DNA from: Pontederia crassipes
Lineage: Eukaryota > Streptophyta > Magnoliopsida > Commelinales > Pontederiaceae
Assembly (NCBI GenBank): GCA_030549335.1
Contig: CM060188.1
Location: forward strand, 46,713,696-46,777,695
Length of the DNA stretch: 64,000 nt
Direction of reading: 5' to 3'
This document shows, piece after piece, positions 35,507-48,003 of this stretch (position 1 is the stretch's first letter; every line of letters begins with the position of its first letter). A program made the position numbers and the translations under genes. A model generated the notes under the pieces. It did no database searches. It was not told the origin of the DNA and worked only from the letters and a program-made list of their open reading frames with translations.

Positions 35507-36994
35507 CACAAACAATTTATTTTCTAATGTGCCACTACACATATATAATTAAAAAACAAAGATCATATAGTGCATGATATTAAAACTTTCACTATTTATA
35601 AACATGCCAAAGATCATATAGTTCAAACATTTATACTAAAAATATTCAAAATATTAAACCATTACAAGAGTTTTGATTATCCAAATTTGATAATGAAAAT
35701 TTCAAATTGTAATGACATCACAAAAACTCAAACACAACATATCTGTTTGTTTCCTTGATGACTTGTGATCACATCTCCGTACAAAAAATTGAAACCTATA
35801 ATCAAACACAAACATAAAATATTAAAATACAGTTATTTAAATAAAGAAATATTAAAATAATGAAGAATGATAAGAAAGTGATATATAAATAAGATAAATT
35901 ACCTTACTAACATGGAATAGAACATCTTCCTTTTTGAGTAATTTGCAACTCAAGTGCATGAACACATTTTTCCATTTCAGCATTTTTGATCATCTAATTA
36001 TTGTCACATTTTTTCACGCACTTCTTTTTTTGTACGTTGCAAATCATCCTAACATATTTTTCAGCACCAAATTCATATTCTCTTCCTTTCTTGGAGCTCC
36101 AACCACATCAATTCACATAGAGACATCAAATCGTGGTTTAGAGTTAACATCCGAAATATATTTGATATTAAGAGATGCATTATAGTCTTCCTAAATGTAG
36201 CACAAACATAATATGTTAGAAAGAGCAAATACATATATGAGATGGATAAAATGATAAATTTTTTTATAAAAACTAGCACAAACTTTTTTTTATTTTCCAT
36301 CAACATATTCACCAATTTTTCTTTGCCTTAGATGCTTATGACAATGTTAAAAAACTTCGCTCCCACACATATTTCTTAATAAATGCTTTCTTAATGAAAA
36401 TGTTAAAAAACTTCATAATTCTAAAAAAGATTATTTGTACATAGTAAATAATGTAATGCATATTACTGGTAATTTAATATGTGACAATTTTTTGGTAGAC
36501 AGATTGCTAGGTAATATGAAAAAATAATGCAATAAGCGTCCCCTAAACACATTTCACATCTTTTCTCAAATTTCTTGCGACACTTCTTCTAACATATACG
36601 TACAGTTTGCATAAAATCTTACACAATTATACCAAACAAACATTCTTAATCCACATTAAAATAAAAACAATGATGTTCCATAATAATACATCATTAATCC
36701 AAACAAATAATTCAAGCAATTTATTTCATACATAACATCGTACTTCTCCAAAATGAATACAAAAAATGAATTAAAATTATAGACCAGCAAGCTGCATCAT
36801 TATTATGAAAAAAATAAAGTAACATAACATAAAAATTTATTAAACAAATGAAGCATGATAAAAAATGTTGATTATGACCTCTCTCGAAAGAAGATGAAGT
36901 AATATTTTTTTCTCTAAAAAAATACACATTAAATCAATTATTTTACTTTTGTATGTTTTAATGAATAAAAAATTATAAAAAAAAGTAAAAAAAA

Positions 36995-37255
36995 AAACTG
37001 CGGCAGCCCTAGGGCCGTGCCCTAGGCTTGCTGCAATATGATTACTGCGGCAGCCCTGATACACAAGGCAACAGCCTTGCCTTGACACATGGTTGTAAGT
37101 TGTAACCATGCATCAAGGCTGCAGACCTGCGTCACCTAAGGCAGCAGCCCTTCGTGGCAGCAAACGTAGGGCTCCTGCAGCCCTGGTGCAATCTTGCCAA
37201 CAGCCTTGTCGCAGCCTTGCATCAGTAGCCCTGATGGATGCGGGGCTGTAATAGG
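36995..37255. repeat. GCAGCC-rich irregular repeat island
   Basis: The hexamer-like word GCAGCC(CT) and variants (GCAGCCTTG, GCAGCCCTA) recur about a dozen times, mixed with GGCTGC inverses, in an otherwise AT-rich element. No coding frame is supported. Confidence 0.6.
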
Positions 37256-37842
37256 GCATGACGGGATGTATAAAAAAAATGAAAAGAGTAAAAGATTGAG
37301 AAAGAATTTTTACATGGGATGAAAGATGAAAAAATGGAAAAGGAAAAGTAAAAGATTGAGAAGAAACGAAGAGGAAAAGTAAAAGATAAAGAAGAAAGAA
37401 CTCTTACTTGGATGAAAGATGGAGACGTGTTGACGATGATTGCTTGAGTTTTTAAGTTTTGTTTTTATTATTTGCCCTAGTTAGGGTTCTTTTGTACCAC
37501 AATATAAATATTTAGTAAATTAAAGAGAAAGAAAATATATTTATGACAATATTGTGATTATCGATAAAAATAATAATAAATGTGATCATAATGTGACAAA
37601 TATATTGTTACAGTTTTATATTTATCACTTTCAAGTCATTAATTATTTTAATTAACACGGTGATCACAAAATCATTACAAAAGTATGACGAACTTTTGAT
37701 GGATGATCTTGTGACGGATATTATTGTCACACCTTAATCATTAAAATATCAAATTCATATCAGTCACAAATTTTTCATAAATATATGATATATTGTGACA
37801 AAATTATTTCGTAATAAAAAAATGCTATGTTTTTTTGTAGTG

Positions 37843-38162
37843 TAAGAATAGTGACTGAGACAAAAGGTGTTAAATATTCTAACTCAACTCAATCCGGGGG
37901 TGAGCTGAAACAAATATCTCTTTATTAGGAGGTTAATGTACTCAAAAAAACCCTTTAGGATGTGTTAAGATACCAAACAATGGTAAGGGGTGCATACTGT
38001 CAACTGATACTTCTTTGCTTTCAAAACCATCTCAGCTTGGGAAACGTACGATTTTGTTTAGAATGTATGAGTGCAAGATTTCGACGAGGACGTCCTCCGG
38101 CTTTCCTTCCATACTTCAGTTGTTTGAAGTTTTGAACATTTGTTCCTCCTGCATATGAGTCT
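37843..38162. other. Short spacer, nothing recognised
   Basis: Between the CACTA-like end and the TORTIFOLIA1-like fragment. A purine/pyrimidine-mixed stretch without a supported gene. Confidence 0.35.
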
Positions 38163-38720
38163 TTAATCCTTATAAATATCCAAATGCTCCTCTCCTCCAT
38201 GTGGAAGCCTAAAGATTTCCCCAAGGGCATTAAGTTTAAACCTCTCCCTCTCTCCAGCATATATACGTGGGATACTAAGCACAGGTTTGGCCATGAAATG
38301 CTGATTCTTGAGCAACGTGACAATGCAAGACAAAGTCGACGGCAATATGGATTGTGGCAGATCGCTGGTCTCATCGATGACCCTGGCAAAACATAAAGCT
38401 ACACCCACCTGCACATGTTTGTTCACTTCTGCTCCCAGGGTTTCAAACAGCGGCCTCATCAACACGACAAAAGCAGTCCCGCCGGCATTGCCAAAATTCC
38501 TAACGCACGTCGCCAGCACGCCGAACGTCTCAATGCAGGCATCTCGGATGATAGAATCCGAGTCCTTGAGCTGCTTGACAATGGAGGCGACCATCTTCAG
38601 GAGGTGCGGCGCCAGATGGCATCGTGGAATCGGGCTAACTTCCCCACATTCTTGCGTACCGTGGTCTTCTACTCGGCATCGGTCTCTGCGACGTAGTTGA
38701 CGACTCTTTAAGCTTTGCAC
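38163..38720 (-). pseudogene. TORTIFOLIA1/SPIRAL2-like HEAT-repeat gene fragment
   Basis: TORTIFOLIA1-type proteins bind cortical microtubules through N-terminal HEAT repeats. The minus strand encodes PHLLKMVASIVKQLKDSDSI, IRDACIETFGVLA, VLMRPLFETLGAEVNKHVQV, ALCFARVIDETSD and LKNQHFMAKP. This matches HEAT repeats of that family in order. Upstream, a second frame shows KTTVRKNVGKLARFHDAI, so a frame change separates the first part; that frame also has a stop after AETDAE. After MAKP the similarity ends near 38280. It covers only a small part of a protein of about 900 residues, so it is a pseudogene fragment. A retained exon of a larger gene is less likely, since no neighbouring exon was seen. 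Confidence 0.7.
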
Positions 38721-38729
38721 CCACATATC

Positions 38730-39900
38730 ACCCTTGCAACGAAGGTTCTACCTCCCTCCACCATATACACATGAAGGAGCACTACACATCATGTTCATTT
38801 TGGTTTTATTTCTTTTATCATATATCTGAGTTCTAAGCTTGATTTTATTCTTCTTCTTAATTGCATTCACAGTTTGGTCATAAACTATTGGATTGAGATG
38901 CATATCTTTTTAGAAAGGTCCGAAAGATACGGAAAATATGCATTAATAAAACTTTTATATGAGTTGCTTTTGCCAAGTTTTTTTTTTATTATCATCTACA
39001 TATATATTTACATGAACGCAAATTTTTCTATTTATATTTTTCTCACAATAATAATTTTATTTATTTACTCATGTAAAATATTTTCATATTTATCCAATTA
39101 TAAATTTTATTTACCCAAATCATGTACTTCCTGATCATATGCTATTAGAACTTTTGATTCAAATGATTTTTTAATCTTATTATTTAAATTATCTTTACTC
39201 AAACGGTGTGTTGTTACATGACATTTTATAGTAATTAAGCTGATTAATTATAAACACTCTTACTTTCTATCAATGGCAACAGAGACTTGGCTACCTTAGC
39301 AATAAATTATTTTCTTGAAATTTGAATGAGAAGAAGATGGAAACTGTTTCAATTAGTACATTCACTAGCTCACCCAAATGTTATTTTATTTACAAATTTA
39401 AATAAAGAAGAAATTAAGCAGATTTTCATTGAAATTCCACCTAAGCCATCACATATATTTTGTTTTCGTTAAATGGGTGGGTTACATTTCATTTCTTAAA
39501 TAAGTATTTAGCATTTTTGTGGTTTAAAATTTATAACAACCACTTAAATCAATTAAACACTAGATGATTCTCAATTTATGATATACAATAGAATGAGTAT
39601 ATATCTATACATATTAAATCACCAAAAAAACAAGTAAAAATATTTTGCATTTATTTACATGTATTTTTGTCACATGTTTTGTTACTCATACTTTGTATTC
39701 ATACTCTATATACATATACAACATTATTATCTTTTTTAGATTGTCATTCCTGTATGCCAAATATGGTAGTATAAGGCGTGCTTAATTTTTTTTATAGCAT
39801 GTATGATTCCTATTCTTTTAAATCGCATAGAAATTGTTATTATTAAATATTAAAGTTTTATTTTATACTATTAAAAATGCATGAAGTGCATGAGTGTTCC
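38730..39900. other. AT-rich intergenic region, nothing recognised
   Basis: Low GC with many short homopolymer runs. No coding or repeat structure could be supported. Confidence 0.4.
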
Positions 39901-39903
39901 CTA

Positions 39904-39916
39904 GTCTATATATACA
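39904..39916 (+). promoter_or_regulatory. TATA-box-like site before the permease pseudogene
   Basis: TCTATATATACATAAAG about 350 bp upstream of the first permease-like residues could be the old core promoter. Evidence is motif only. Confidence 0.3.
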
Positions 39917-40269
39917 TAAAGCTAGTGCATTGCAAAGCATCACAGTTCAGCATTTGACTTTATCTCTTTTACTAAATGCTTACCAATCTCCATACCCCCA
40001 TACGGACTCATCACATGAATTAGATCATTGTGTAACTTGCACCCTCCCACCATTTATTTTTTTCTTTCGTGTAACTCCCATATGCACCCATTTTTTTAGC
40101 TTAGATGTTTCCTCACCTTGGACATTGAAGAAGTTATAATGACTGAAACAATAAATATTTCATGTAACTTTTTATTGAAGAGTCGCATGCAAGAGAGATA
40201 GAGAGGAGAGATAGAGCAAACATGATCAAGGCCTTCGAGCTCGTCAAATGCGAGACGCCACCGGCAGAC

Positions 40270-41345
40270 GATGAATTTCACGTTTGACAGCCATCCGAAA
40301 CGAACCAGTAAAACTCGTATGCCCTGTTCCTTTCATTTGTGCCGCGTGCGATGGGCCTGCTTCGCACCAGGTGCTTATTGTTGTGCGCATGCTGTCAAAT
40401 TCCGTCTAACACATGGTGCCTGCAGGGAATCATATGATGGCAAGCTCACATATTGTTATTATGGTGATCAGGTATCGGGTTGAGAGTGGTGTCTCTAACT
40501 TCTTCTCTATCCTCCCTGTGGACTATTATAGATCCCCCAACACCGTGCGTGGTAAAAGCAACTACAACTATAGGGACGTTGTCAGGTTTTACCTACGTCT
40601 TGCATATATCAAATTCAATCATGATCTTAACATATGTTATATCGATCTCTATCTTATTGTATAATATATCTCATGCACCCTGTCTGTCAGAAAGGAACCA
40701 ATGCAACAAGTATTGTAGCCTAGCATACGAATCTCATAGGAGTGGCCATCAGCAACACCAACATGACATCCATCAGCATGGTGTGAGCACGCGGATCCCT
40801 TTTGACTAGAAATTTGCTTCCTTCATTGATATATGCATTTGCTTATATTTTATATACCTTTTGTTCAAACAATTGGTTCTGGCAAATGCATCTTGAAAGG
40901 TGCTCTGCAATTTGTGTGACAAGCAACAACAAGAACATGTTCATCTTTGCAGCCCTGCATATTAATTCCTAATTTTTTCAAGACATGGTGGCTCTCCATC
41001 GTGGCAGCCATGATGTTTTTTACTTACTCCGACATCGGTCTTGGCCTTTCCATTGTTAAAATAGCTGGTTTTGATCATGCACACGACATATCAAATACTA
41101 ACAATGATTCCTCCACTCTCTTATTTCTTATGCATATCAAGAATCTTGTCTCCGCATCTCACACGTTTCCGCCACTAATATTGTTTTAAAAAACTGCCTT
41201 GCAGATGAGGGCCATGTAAAGATCACCCTGACAGAAGTTACAGTAGGAGTGGATGTCACAACAACTCAAAAGATGTAGCGGACCTTTCAAGTTCTTCCGA
41301 ACATAGCATTTGCATATTCCTACTCAAATGTTTTAATAATTATTA
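40270..41345 (+). pseudogene. Amino acid permease (AAP family) pseudogene
   Basis: AAPs are plasma-membrane proton/amino acid symporters with about 11 membrane segments and 460-490 residues. Pieces appear in family order on the plus strand but in changing frames. FDSHPKRTSKT matches the DDDGRPKRTGT start, and DYYRSPNTVRGKSNYNYRDV matches CYRSPDPVTGKRNYTYMDAV. TNLIGVAISN then TSISM matches the IGYTI...SISM segment. NFFKTWWLSIVAAMMFFTYS then IGLGLSIVKIAG matches the WWLSIVAA segment. After an intron-like gap ending TTGCAG (about 41205), KITLTEVTVG and FQVLPNIAFAYSYS follow. Stops and several frame shifts occur throughout, and segments between them are lost. Retained intron-like spacers argue for a duplicated rather than retroposed copy. 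Confidence 0.75.
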
Positions 41346-41917
41346 GCTTTGAGCACATAAATCAATTCTTAGCTATATAATCTCTCTCTCTCTCTACGTA
41401 TATATATTGCATATAATTAGATCTATCATTAGGCATATTTATTATTTGTCACATTTATTGGTTTGAATGACTTCTTTGTTTTCCAATTTTGCCATTATCA
41501 CTCTACTCCTTTTTTATAGATCACTTGCTCAACTTTGTATGTTTCTTTCATTTGAAATTTTGATGTCACCGATTGCACCATAAGAGAGCATAGAAGTGAG
41601 TGTTAAGTGGGACTGTCCAAAAAGAAGCAATACCAATTCACTTTATTTCTAGATGTCAGTTTAGATGATACTTTTTATTTTGCATTATTTTTAATTTCTT
41701 AAAGAAGAAATAACAGTATAAGAAAACTCATACAAAGTATAAAACTTATATTAGTAGTTAACTTTCCTCTTTCCTCATGTTGAAACAAACATTTTTCCTA
41801 CACGCTTGTATATAATTATGCAAATGAGATATGAATGTTTCATATGTCACATGCTCAGCAAGATGATTTAAATCCAAATCTATGAGAACAAAGTCATGAA
41901 GAAGGCATCATTCATAG
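41346..41917. other. Intergenic, (CT)n run
   Basis: No gene. A short (CT)n run lies near 41383-41396. Confidence 0.4.
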
Positions 41918-41928
41918 GTGTCTCTGTG

Positions 41929-42970
41929 GAAAAATTACATCAAATGCCCTTCAACTTTAAGGTTTGCTCAGGGACACCCTCTAACTTTACTTTGTAACAA
42001 CAATATCCTCCATCTTTTAACTTGTTTCACCCAGTGCCCATTTTACCTGGGACAGGCAGTCTATCGGTTTCCCGTCGACATGGCGTCCACATAGCTATCT
42101 CCTCTGTCATCCACACAAATAGTCGTCCAACGTGGCATGCTTCGATGTGACACCACATAAAATTACACAAAATGCCCTTCAACTTTAAGGTTTGCTCAGC
42201 GATACCCCTAACTTCACTTTGTAACACCAATGTCTTTCATCTTTTAACTTGTTTCAGTTGATGCCCTCTTTACCTGGGACGGACGGTCTCTCGGTTTTCT
42301 GTCGACGTGGCATCCACGTGGTCATCTCTTTTCTCCTCCACGCAAATAGTCGTCCTACGTGGCATCACATATCAAATCCTCTTACTTACCGTAAGTTGAC
42401 ACACTCACTATTAAATTATTTCTTTATTTTCCCCTTTGTCGGAAACCTCCTTCGCCGTTCTCTCTCTTACGTCATTCGCCAGCTTCATCGTTCGTTGTTC
42501 GCATTCGTCGGTCGCCATCTTCGCCGAAGCGTCGCTGTCCGTTCACGTTCGCCGTCGTCCACTGTTAGGATCCATCGCTCAAGGGTTGTCGAAACACATG
42601 AAGGAGAAGACGAAACACCGTGAGGAAGAAGGGTCGTTGGCGTCATATGCTTTCTGGTATGTAGATTGATGTTACAAAGTGAAGTTGGAGGGTATCGCTG
42701 AACAAATCTTAAAGTTAGAGGGCATTTGGTGTAATTTTATGTGGTGCCACGACAGAGCATCCACGTCGGACGATTATTTGCATGGAGGAGAGAGAGGAGA
42801 TGGCTATGTGGACATCACGTCGACGAAAAATCGGGAGATCGCTTGTTCCAAGTAAAGAGGGCATCGAGTGAAACGAATTAAAAGATGGAGGGCATTGATG
42901 TTACAAAGTGAAGTTGGAGGATATCATTGAGCAAACCTTAAAGTTGGAAGGCATTTGGTGTAATTTTTTC
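41929..42970. mobile_element. Mutator-like element with nested terminal inverted repeats
   Basis: The outer ends are long inverted repeats of over 200 bp, beginning AAAAATTACATCAAATGCCC on the left and matched inversely by GGCATTTGGTGTAATTTTTT on the right. They are flanked by GTGTCTCTGTG on both sides (41918-41928 and 42971-42981), fitting the 9-11 bp duplication of Mutator-type elements. Inside, a second copy of the same end starts near 42163 on the left, and a shorter one ends near 42746 on the right. The core (about 42380-42640) is GC-richer, with no recognised gene and no transposase. Confidence 0.75.
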
Positions 42971-43282
42971 GTGTCTCTGTGATAATATTCCTCTACATGC
43001 TATATGTGTCATGTCTTAGGCTATGCTGCGTTCGAGAACTCTTCACCGGGCAACTTTCTTATTAGGTATGTTAATGTCAAAACACATCAGAAACCTAATC
43101 ACATCATTAGCTTATGCAAAAACAAAAAGAAATATGCAAACCATTAAATTTGTTCAATCCATATGCAATTTTCCTAAAAGCATGCAGTATATGAAATTGG
43201 CAAATTAATTTCTAATTACAATTACAGGAACCTCCAAACCATAGGCATATATGGTTCATGGGACAAAGCGACTGCATGTAAT

Positions 43283-43633
43283 TGTTGGAGTTGATGGATA
43301 CTTCAGAGCCTCTTGTTTCTCATATCGGGTTCGCCCACGTGAGCTTAGGGGAATCTGAGTATTACCCAATTACCTGTGCTGCTGGCGTACGAATGAAAAG
43401 GGGGGTTCGGGAGGCCCCGCCCTCCGACGGCGGTCCCGCTTGGGAGAGACTATTTATAGCTTATTTTCACATGTATTTTGTGTGGTGGCTGTAAACCTAA
43501 ATGATATAGTGGAACCTCTTTGCAGGACGTAGCCCTAATCTCAAGGGTGAACCTGGGTAAATTCGTGTGTGTCCTCTAATTTTCTTGCAATCTCTCTGCG
43601 ATCTTCTCTCATTGTTCTCGAATTTTTCCATCA
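43283..43633 (+). repeat. 5' LTR of the copia element
   Basis: 351 bp, TGTTGGAGTTG to TTCCATCA. It contains an ACTATTTATAGCTTATTTTC segment that may include the promoter TATA motif. Paired with 47649-47998. Confidence 0.9.
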
Positions 43634-46600
43634 ATTGGTACCAGAGCATAGGTTGTTCGAGGAGTTCGGATTTATTCGAGATGTCAGGAGGATCGTGGAT
43701 TGAGATAGAAAAATTCGATGGAACACGGTTTGATCTCTGGAAGATGAAGATGGAGGATCTCCTCTGTGATTGAGATCTTTGGACAGAAATCGAGAAGGAG
43801 AGGCCAAGCATCGAAGCGGCGAAGGTCGCAGATGGGGCGTCCTCCAGTCAGGCAGATCCAAAGGCAATCGAAGAGTGGGATCGGATCGATAGAAAGGCGA
43901 AGGGTTTGATTCGGCTTTGTCTCGCGGATTCAATTCTTACGAATGTGATGAGCGAACCTACAGCCAGGGATCTGTGGAGGAAGTTGGAATTCCTATATCA
44001 AAGTAAGTCACTGGTTAATAAGTTATTTCTGAGGAAGAAACTGTACAATCTTCGGATGCATGAAGGTGACTCGTTCTCTACTCATCTTTATAACTTTAAC
44101 ACGGTGATCAGTCAACTTGTATCAATCGGTGTTAAGTTTCAAGATGATGATAAGGCAATAACATTGCTCTGTTCGCTGCCGGATTCATGGGACAATATGA
44201 TTGTCGTGATTGGTGGCGGAGATAAAGAACTTTCATATAAAAGTGTATGTGTTGCTTTGTTATCAGAGGAAACACGAAGATAGGCATCGACAAGTTCTGG
44301 TAAAGAGGCGCTGACGGCTAGAGGAAGGCAACCAGAAAGGAATCAAAATCAGAGAGGGTCCAGATCCAAATCTCGTGGGCGTTCGAAGAGTAGAGATAAG
44401 AAGGTGCAATGCTGGAGATGTCAAGAGTGGGGCCATCTGAAGCGGGATTGCAAAAACAAGCCGGTTCACAAGAAAGAAGCTGAATCAACCTCGGACAAAA
44501 AGGAGGTTGAGGCAGGAGATATGTATGTGGCTTCTGCATGTATGACACAGTCAGATAAGGATGTATAGCTCATCGATACTGGTGCTTCATACCACATGAC
44601 ACCTCATAGACACTGATTTTGTGAATATGAGGAGTATAATGGTGGGGATGTCATGCTCGGAGATGACACTGCGGTTCAGATTATTGGACGTGGCAGGGTG
44701 AAGCTGAGGATGAATGATGGCACGGTGAAGACTCTATCAGATGTGATGCATATACCACTTATGAGCATGAGTTTATTATCTGTTGGTACAATGGCTGATT
44801 CGGGTGTTATATTCAGTTGCGACAAGGATTCGTGCAAGATGATCAGAGGGTCTATTGTGATTGCGCGAGGGGTTCGCTATGGCACATTGTATAAGTTGCT
44901 CGGAGAGACTATATCTGTGGGCTTCGGATTTATTTCTGAAGAGGTCAAAGATGAAGACAACATATCTATGTTGTGGCATCAGAGGTTAGGTCATATCAGT
45001 AAAAAAGGACTTCTACCATAGCATCAAGTCAGATGGTAGAAGGAGTTCCGGATTGTTCTGTGGGCTTCGAGTTCTATGAACATTGCCTCCATGAAAAATA
45101 GAACCGAGTCAGTTTTCAACACACAGGTTCAAGAGCAACGAAGATTCTCGAACAGATCCATAGTGATGTCTTTGGACCAACTCCGATCCATCTACTGGAG
45201 GGTCCATGTACTATGTCTCTTTCATAGATAATTTTTTGAGATACAGTTGGATTTATTTTATCAAAAATAAATCAGATGTATTCGATAAGTTTCGAGAATT
45301 TAAAGTTTTGATGGAAAACCAATTGAGCAGCAAGATCAAGGTACTTCGTATAGATAACAAAGACGAATTTTGTTCAGAGAAGTTTGAACAGTTCTGCGTA
45401 GACAATGGTATTGCAAGGCAGAAGACAACTCCATATACACCTGAGCAAAATGGAGTAGCCGAAAGGTTAAATCGATCACTCATAGAGAAGGCCAGATGTA
45501 TGCTGAGTTGGACTGGATTGGGGCAAGAATTCTGGGCAGAAGTTGTAGCCACAGTAAACTACCTGAAAAACCGCTCACCGACCTCATCAGTGAAGGATCG
45601 GATGCCTTATGAGGCAATGTTTGGGAAGAAGCTAAATCTGTCTCATGTTCGGGTGTTCGGATGTGATGCATATGTTCATATACCCAAGAAAAAATGGGAT
45701 AAGCTTGACAGTAAGTCTGAGAAGAGCATATTTGTCGGATATAAGGAAGGGGTCAATGGCTATAAATTGTGGACTTTAAGGACAAGGACTATCGTATATA
45801 GCAGGGATGTTATTTTTCGTGAAATACGATCTCAAGTTGAGGCTCAGGAAAATGATGAACCCAAGAAAGCTGTAGTGTTTGAAGAAGATTCTGATTCTGA
45901 AGCTACAGAAGTGATTGCACAAGATACTTCAGTTGAGTCTATTCCAGAATCTGATCAAGAGGACTCGGTTAATGAAGTTGAAGATGTAGATTCAGATGAA
46001 GACCCAGATGTTGGTATCATACCAGTTCTCAGGAGATCGAAACGAGAAAGAAGATCACCTCTTAGATATTCTCATAGTGCTTTGAGTTCGTTTCATTCTT
46101 TGAGCATCATCGGAGAAGAATCTAGTTCTATAAAAGATGCAAAGCCTATGGATGATGCAAATCAGTGGGAGCTTGCTATGGCAAATGATGTGTAGTCACT
46201 GGATAAGAATGAAACATGGAGCTTGTGTAAATTGCCTAAGGATAGAAAGGTAATTGGTTGCAAATGGGTGTTCAAGCGAAAGCTGAAACCGGATGGGACT
46301 GTAGAGAAGTACAAGGCGAGACTGGTAGCTAAAGGGTACTCTCAGGTTGAGGGAGTCGACTATGATGAGAATTTTTCTCCCGTAGCGAAAATGACTTCAA
46401 TCAGATTTGTTCTATATCTGCAGCAACATATAATCTTGAGGTAGAGCAGATGGATGTGAAGACGTCATTCCTTCATGAGGACTTGGAGGAAGAGAATATG
46501 AGACAACCAGAAGGCTTTGAGGTTCAAGGTAAAGAGAAGCTGATGTGCAAATTGAAGAAGTCTCTGTATGGATACGTACATGCTCGAACTCAAGTTTGTA

Positions 46601-47648
46601 CGTTCAGATTCAGATCACTATGTTTATGTGAAGAGAGTTGGAAATGAGTTTGTCATTCTTACATTGCATGTGGATGACATATTACTGATTGGAAACAGTA
46701 TGAAGATGACGAATTCGGCGAAGGGTTTGTTGGCCAAGAAGTTTGAGATGAAAGACTTGGGGCCAGTGAATTTTATTTTCGGCATACAGATAAGAAGGGA
46801 TAGTCAAAAAAGAAAGTTATGGTTATGACAGGAAAATTACATAAAAGAAGTGTTGAAAAAATTTAACATGTCGGACTGCAAGCCAGTGGGTACTCATATG
46901 TCTCTAGGAACCAAACTTTCTACAGAGCAATGCCCGTACACAGATGAAGAAGCCGAAGAGATGGATCGTGTGCCATATGCAAGTGGAGTGGGCAGCTTGA
47001 TGTATGCCATGGTGTGCACACGTCCAGATATAGCCCAAGCAGTGGGAGTCTTGAGTCGGTATATGTCTAACCCATACAGAGAACACTGGAATGCTATCAA
47101 GAGAGTTTTCAGGTATCTTCGTGGAACTTCAAATTTTTCATTGTGTTTTGAAGGTACAGGGAAAGGAAAGATGCTTGATATTGTGGGCCATGTAGATGCT
47201 GATTGGAGTGGAGACATTGATAGTAGATGGTCCACTAGTGGGTATGTTTTTACATTGTTTGGGACTGCACTAAGTTGGATGAGCAAGAGACAGAGCGTTG
47301 TAGCACTTTCTTCTACAGAAGCTGAATATATGGCTTTTACTCATGCTGCAAAAGAGGCCATATGGCTACGGAGGTGAGATGTGATAATCAAGGTGCTATT
47401 CAGTTAGCTAAGAATCTTGCATTTCATTTACGCACAAAGCATATTGACATCCAATATCATTTCATTCGGAAAAGATGGAAAAGAAAGAGGTTCAGCTTGA
47501 AAAGTTGATACAACATAGAATAGTTCTGATTTTCTGACTAAAGCAGTTACTGGTGCAAAATTTGTATGATGCTCTATTGCTGTCAAATTGAAGAAGAATG
47601 TTGCTGGCAAGGCTCTCATTGGTGTAAAGTATCCACCAAGTGGGAGAA

Positions 47649-47998
47649 TGTTGGAGTTGGTGAATACTTCAGGGCCTCTTATTTCTCACGCCGGGTTCGC
47701 CCACGTGAGCTTAGGGGAATCTGAGTATTACCCAATTACCTGTGCTGCTGACGTACGAACGAAAGCGGGGTTCGGGGGGCCCCGCCCCCTAACGGTGGTT
47801 CCGCTTGGGAGAGACTATTTATAGTTTATTTTCACATGTATTCTGTGTGGCGGCCGTAAACCTAAACGATATAGTGGAACCTCTTTGTATGACGTAACCC
47901 TAATCTCAAGAGTGAACCTGGGTAAATTCGTGTGTCTCCTCTAATTTTCTTGCAATCTCTCTGCGATTTTCTCTCCTTGTTCTCGAATTTTTCCATCA
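47649..47998 (+). repeat. 3' LTR of the copia element
   Basis: 350 bp, with the same ends as the 5' copy. Differences are mostly transitions, clustered in CG-containing words, as expected from decay of methylated cytosines. Confidence 0.9.
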
Positions 47999-48003
47999 GT
48001 AAT

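Larger units (their letters stand above)
35048..37842. mobile_element. Non-autonomous CACTA-like element carrying a P450 fragment
   Basis: The left end is CACTACAAAAAAA and the right end its inverse TTTTTTTGTAGTG, the hallmark of CACTA (En/Spm) transposons. The flanking triplets are AAA and TAA, so the 3-bp duplication is imperfect. The left subterminal part repeats words such as CCGTTGAAACATCCGTC, and the right part repeats GTGACAAA/GTCAC words. No transposase frame was found in about 2.8 kb. It contains a CYP89A-like fragment (35285-35506) and a GCAGCC-rich island (about 36995-37250). The subterminal regions differ, so these could be ends of two elements. Confidence 0.55.
43283..47998 (+). 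mobile_element. Ty1/copia retrotransposon with both LTRs and target duplications
   Basis: The LTRs (43283-43633 and 47649-47998) are flanked by GTAAT (43278-43282 and 47999-48003). A tRNA-Met-type primer site (TGGTACCAGAGC) follows the 5' LTR, and a purine tract (AAGTGGGAGAA) precedes the 3' LTR. Gag starts near 43681, with a CCHC knuckle (CWRCQEWGHLKRDC, 44410-44451). Protease (DTGASYHM) is near 44577, integrase at about 45150-45900 (TPYTPEQNGVAERLN), reverse transcriptase at about 46200-46850, and RNase H at about 47150-47560. Structurally complete but coding-broken in roughly half a dozen or more places. By eye the LTRs differ by about 8%, implying an insertion a few million years old. Confidence 0.92.

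Noticed and set aside
41220-41345. Separate small gene downstream of the permease
   Set aside because: The residues FQVLPNIAFAYSYS continue the permease family order, so it belongs to the same pseudogene.
42380-42660. Captured host gene in the core of the Mutator-like element
   Set aside because: The core is GC-richer and has open frames, but none resembles a known protein.
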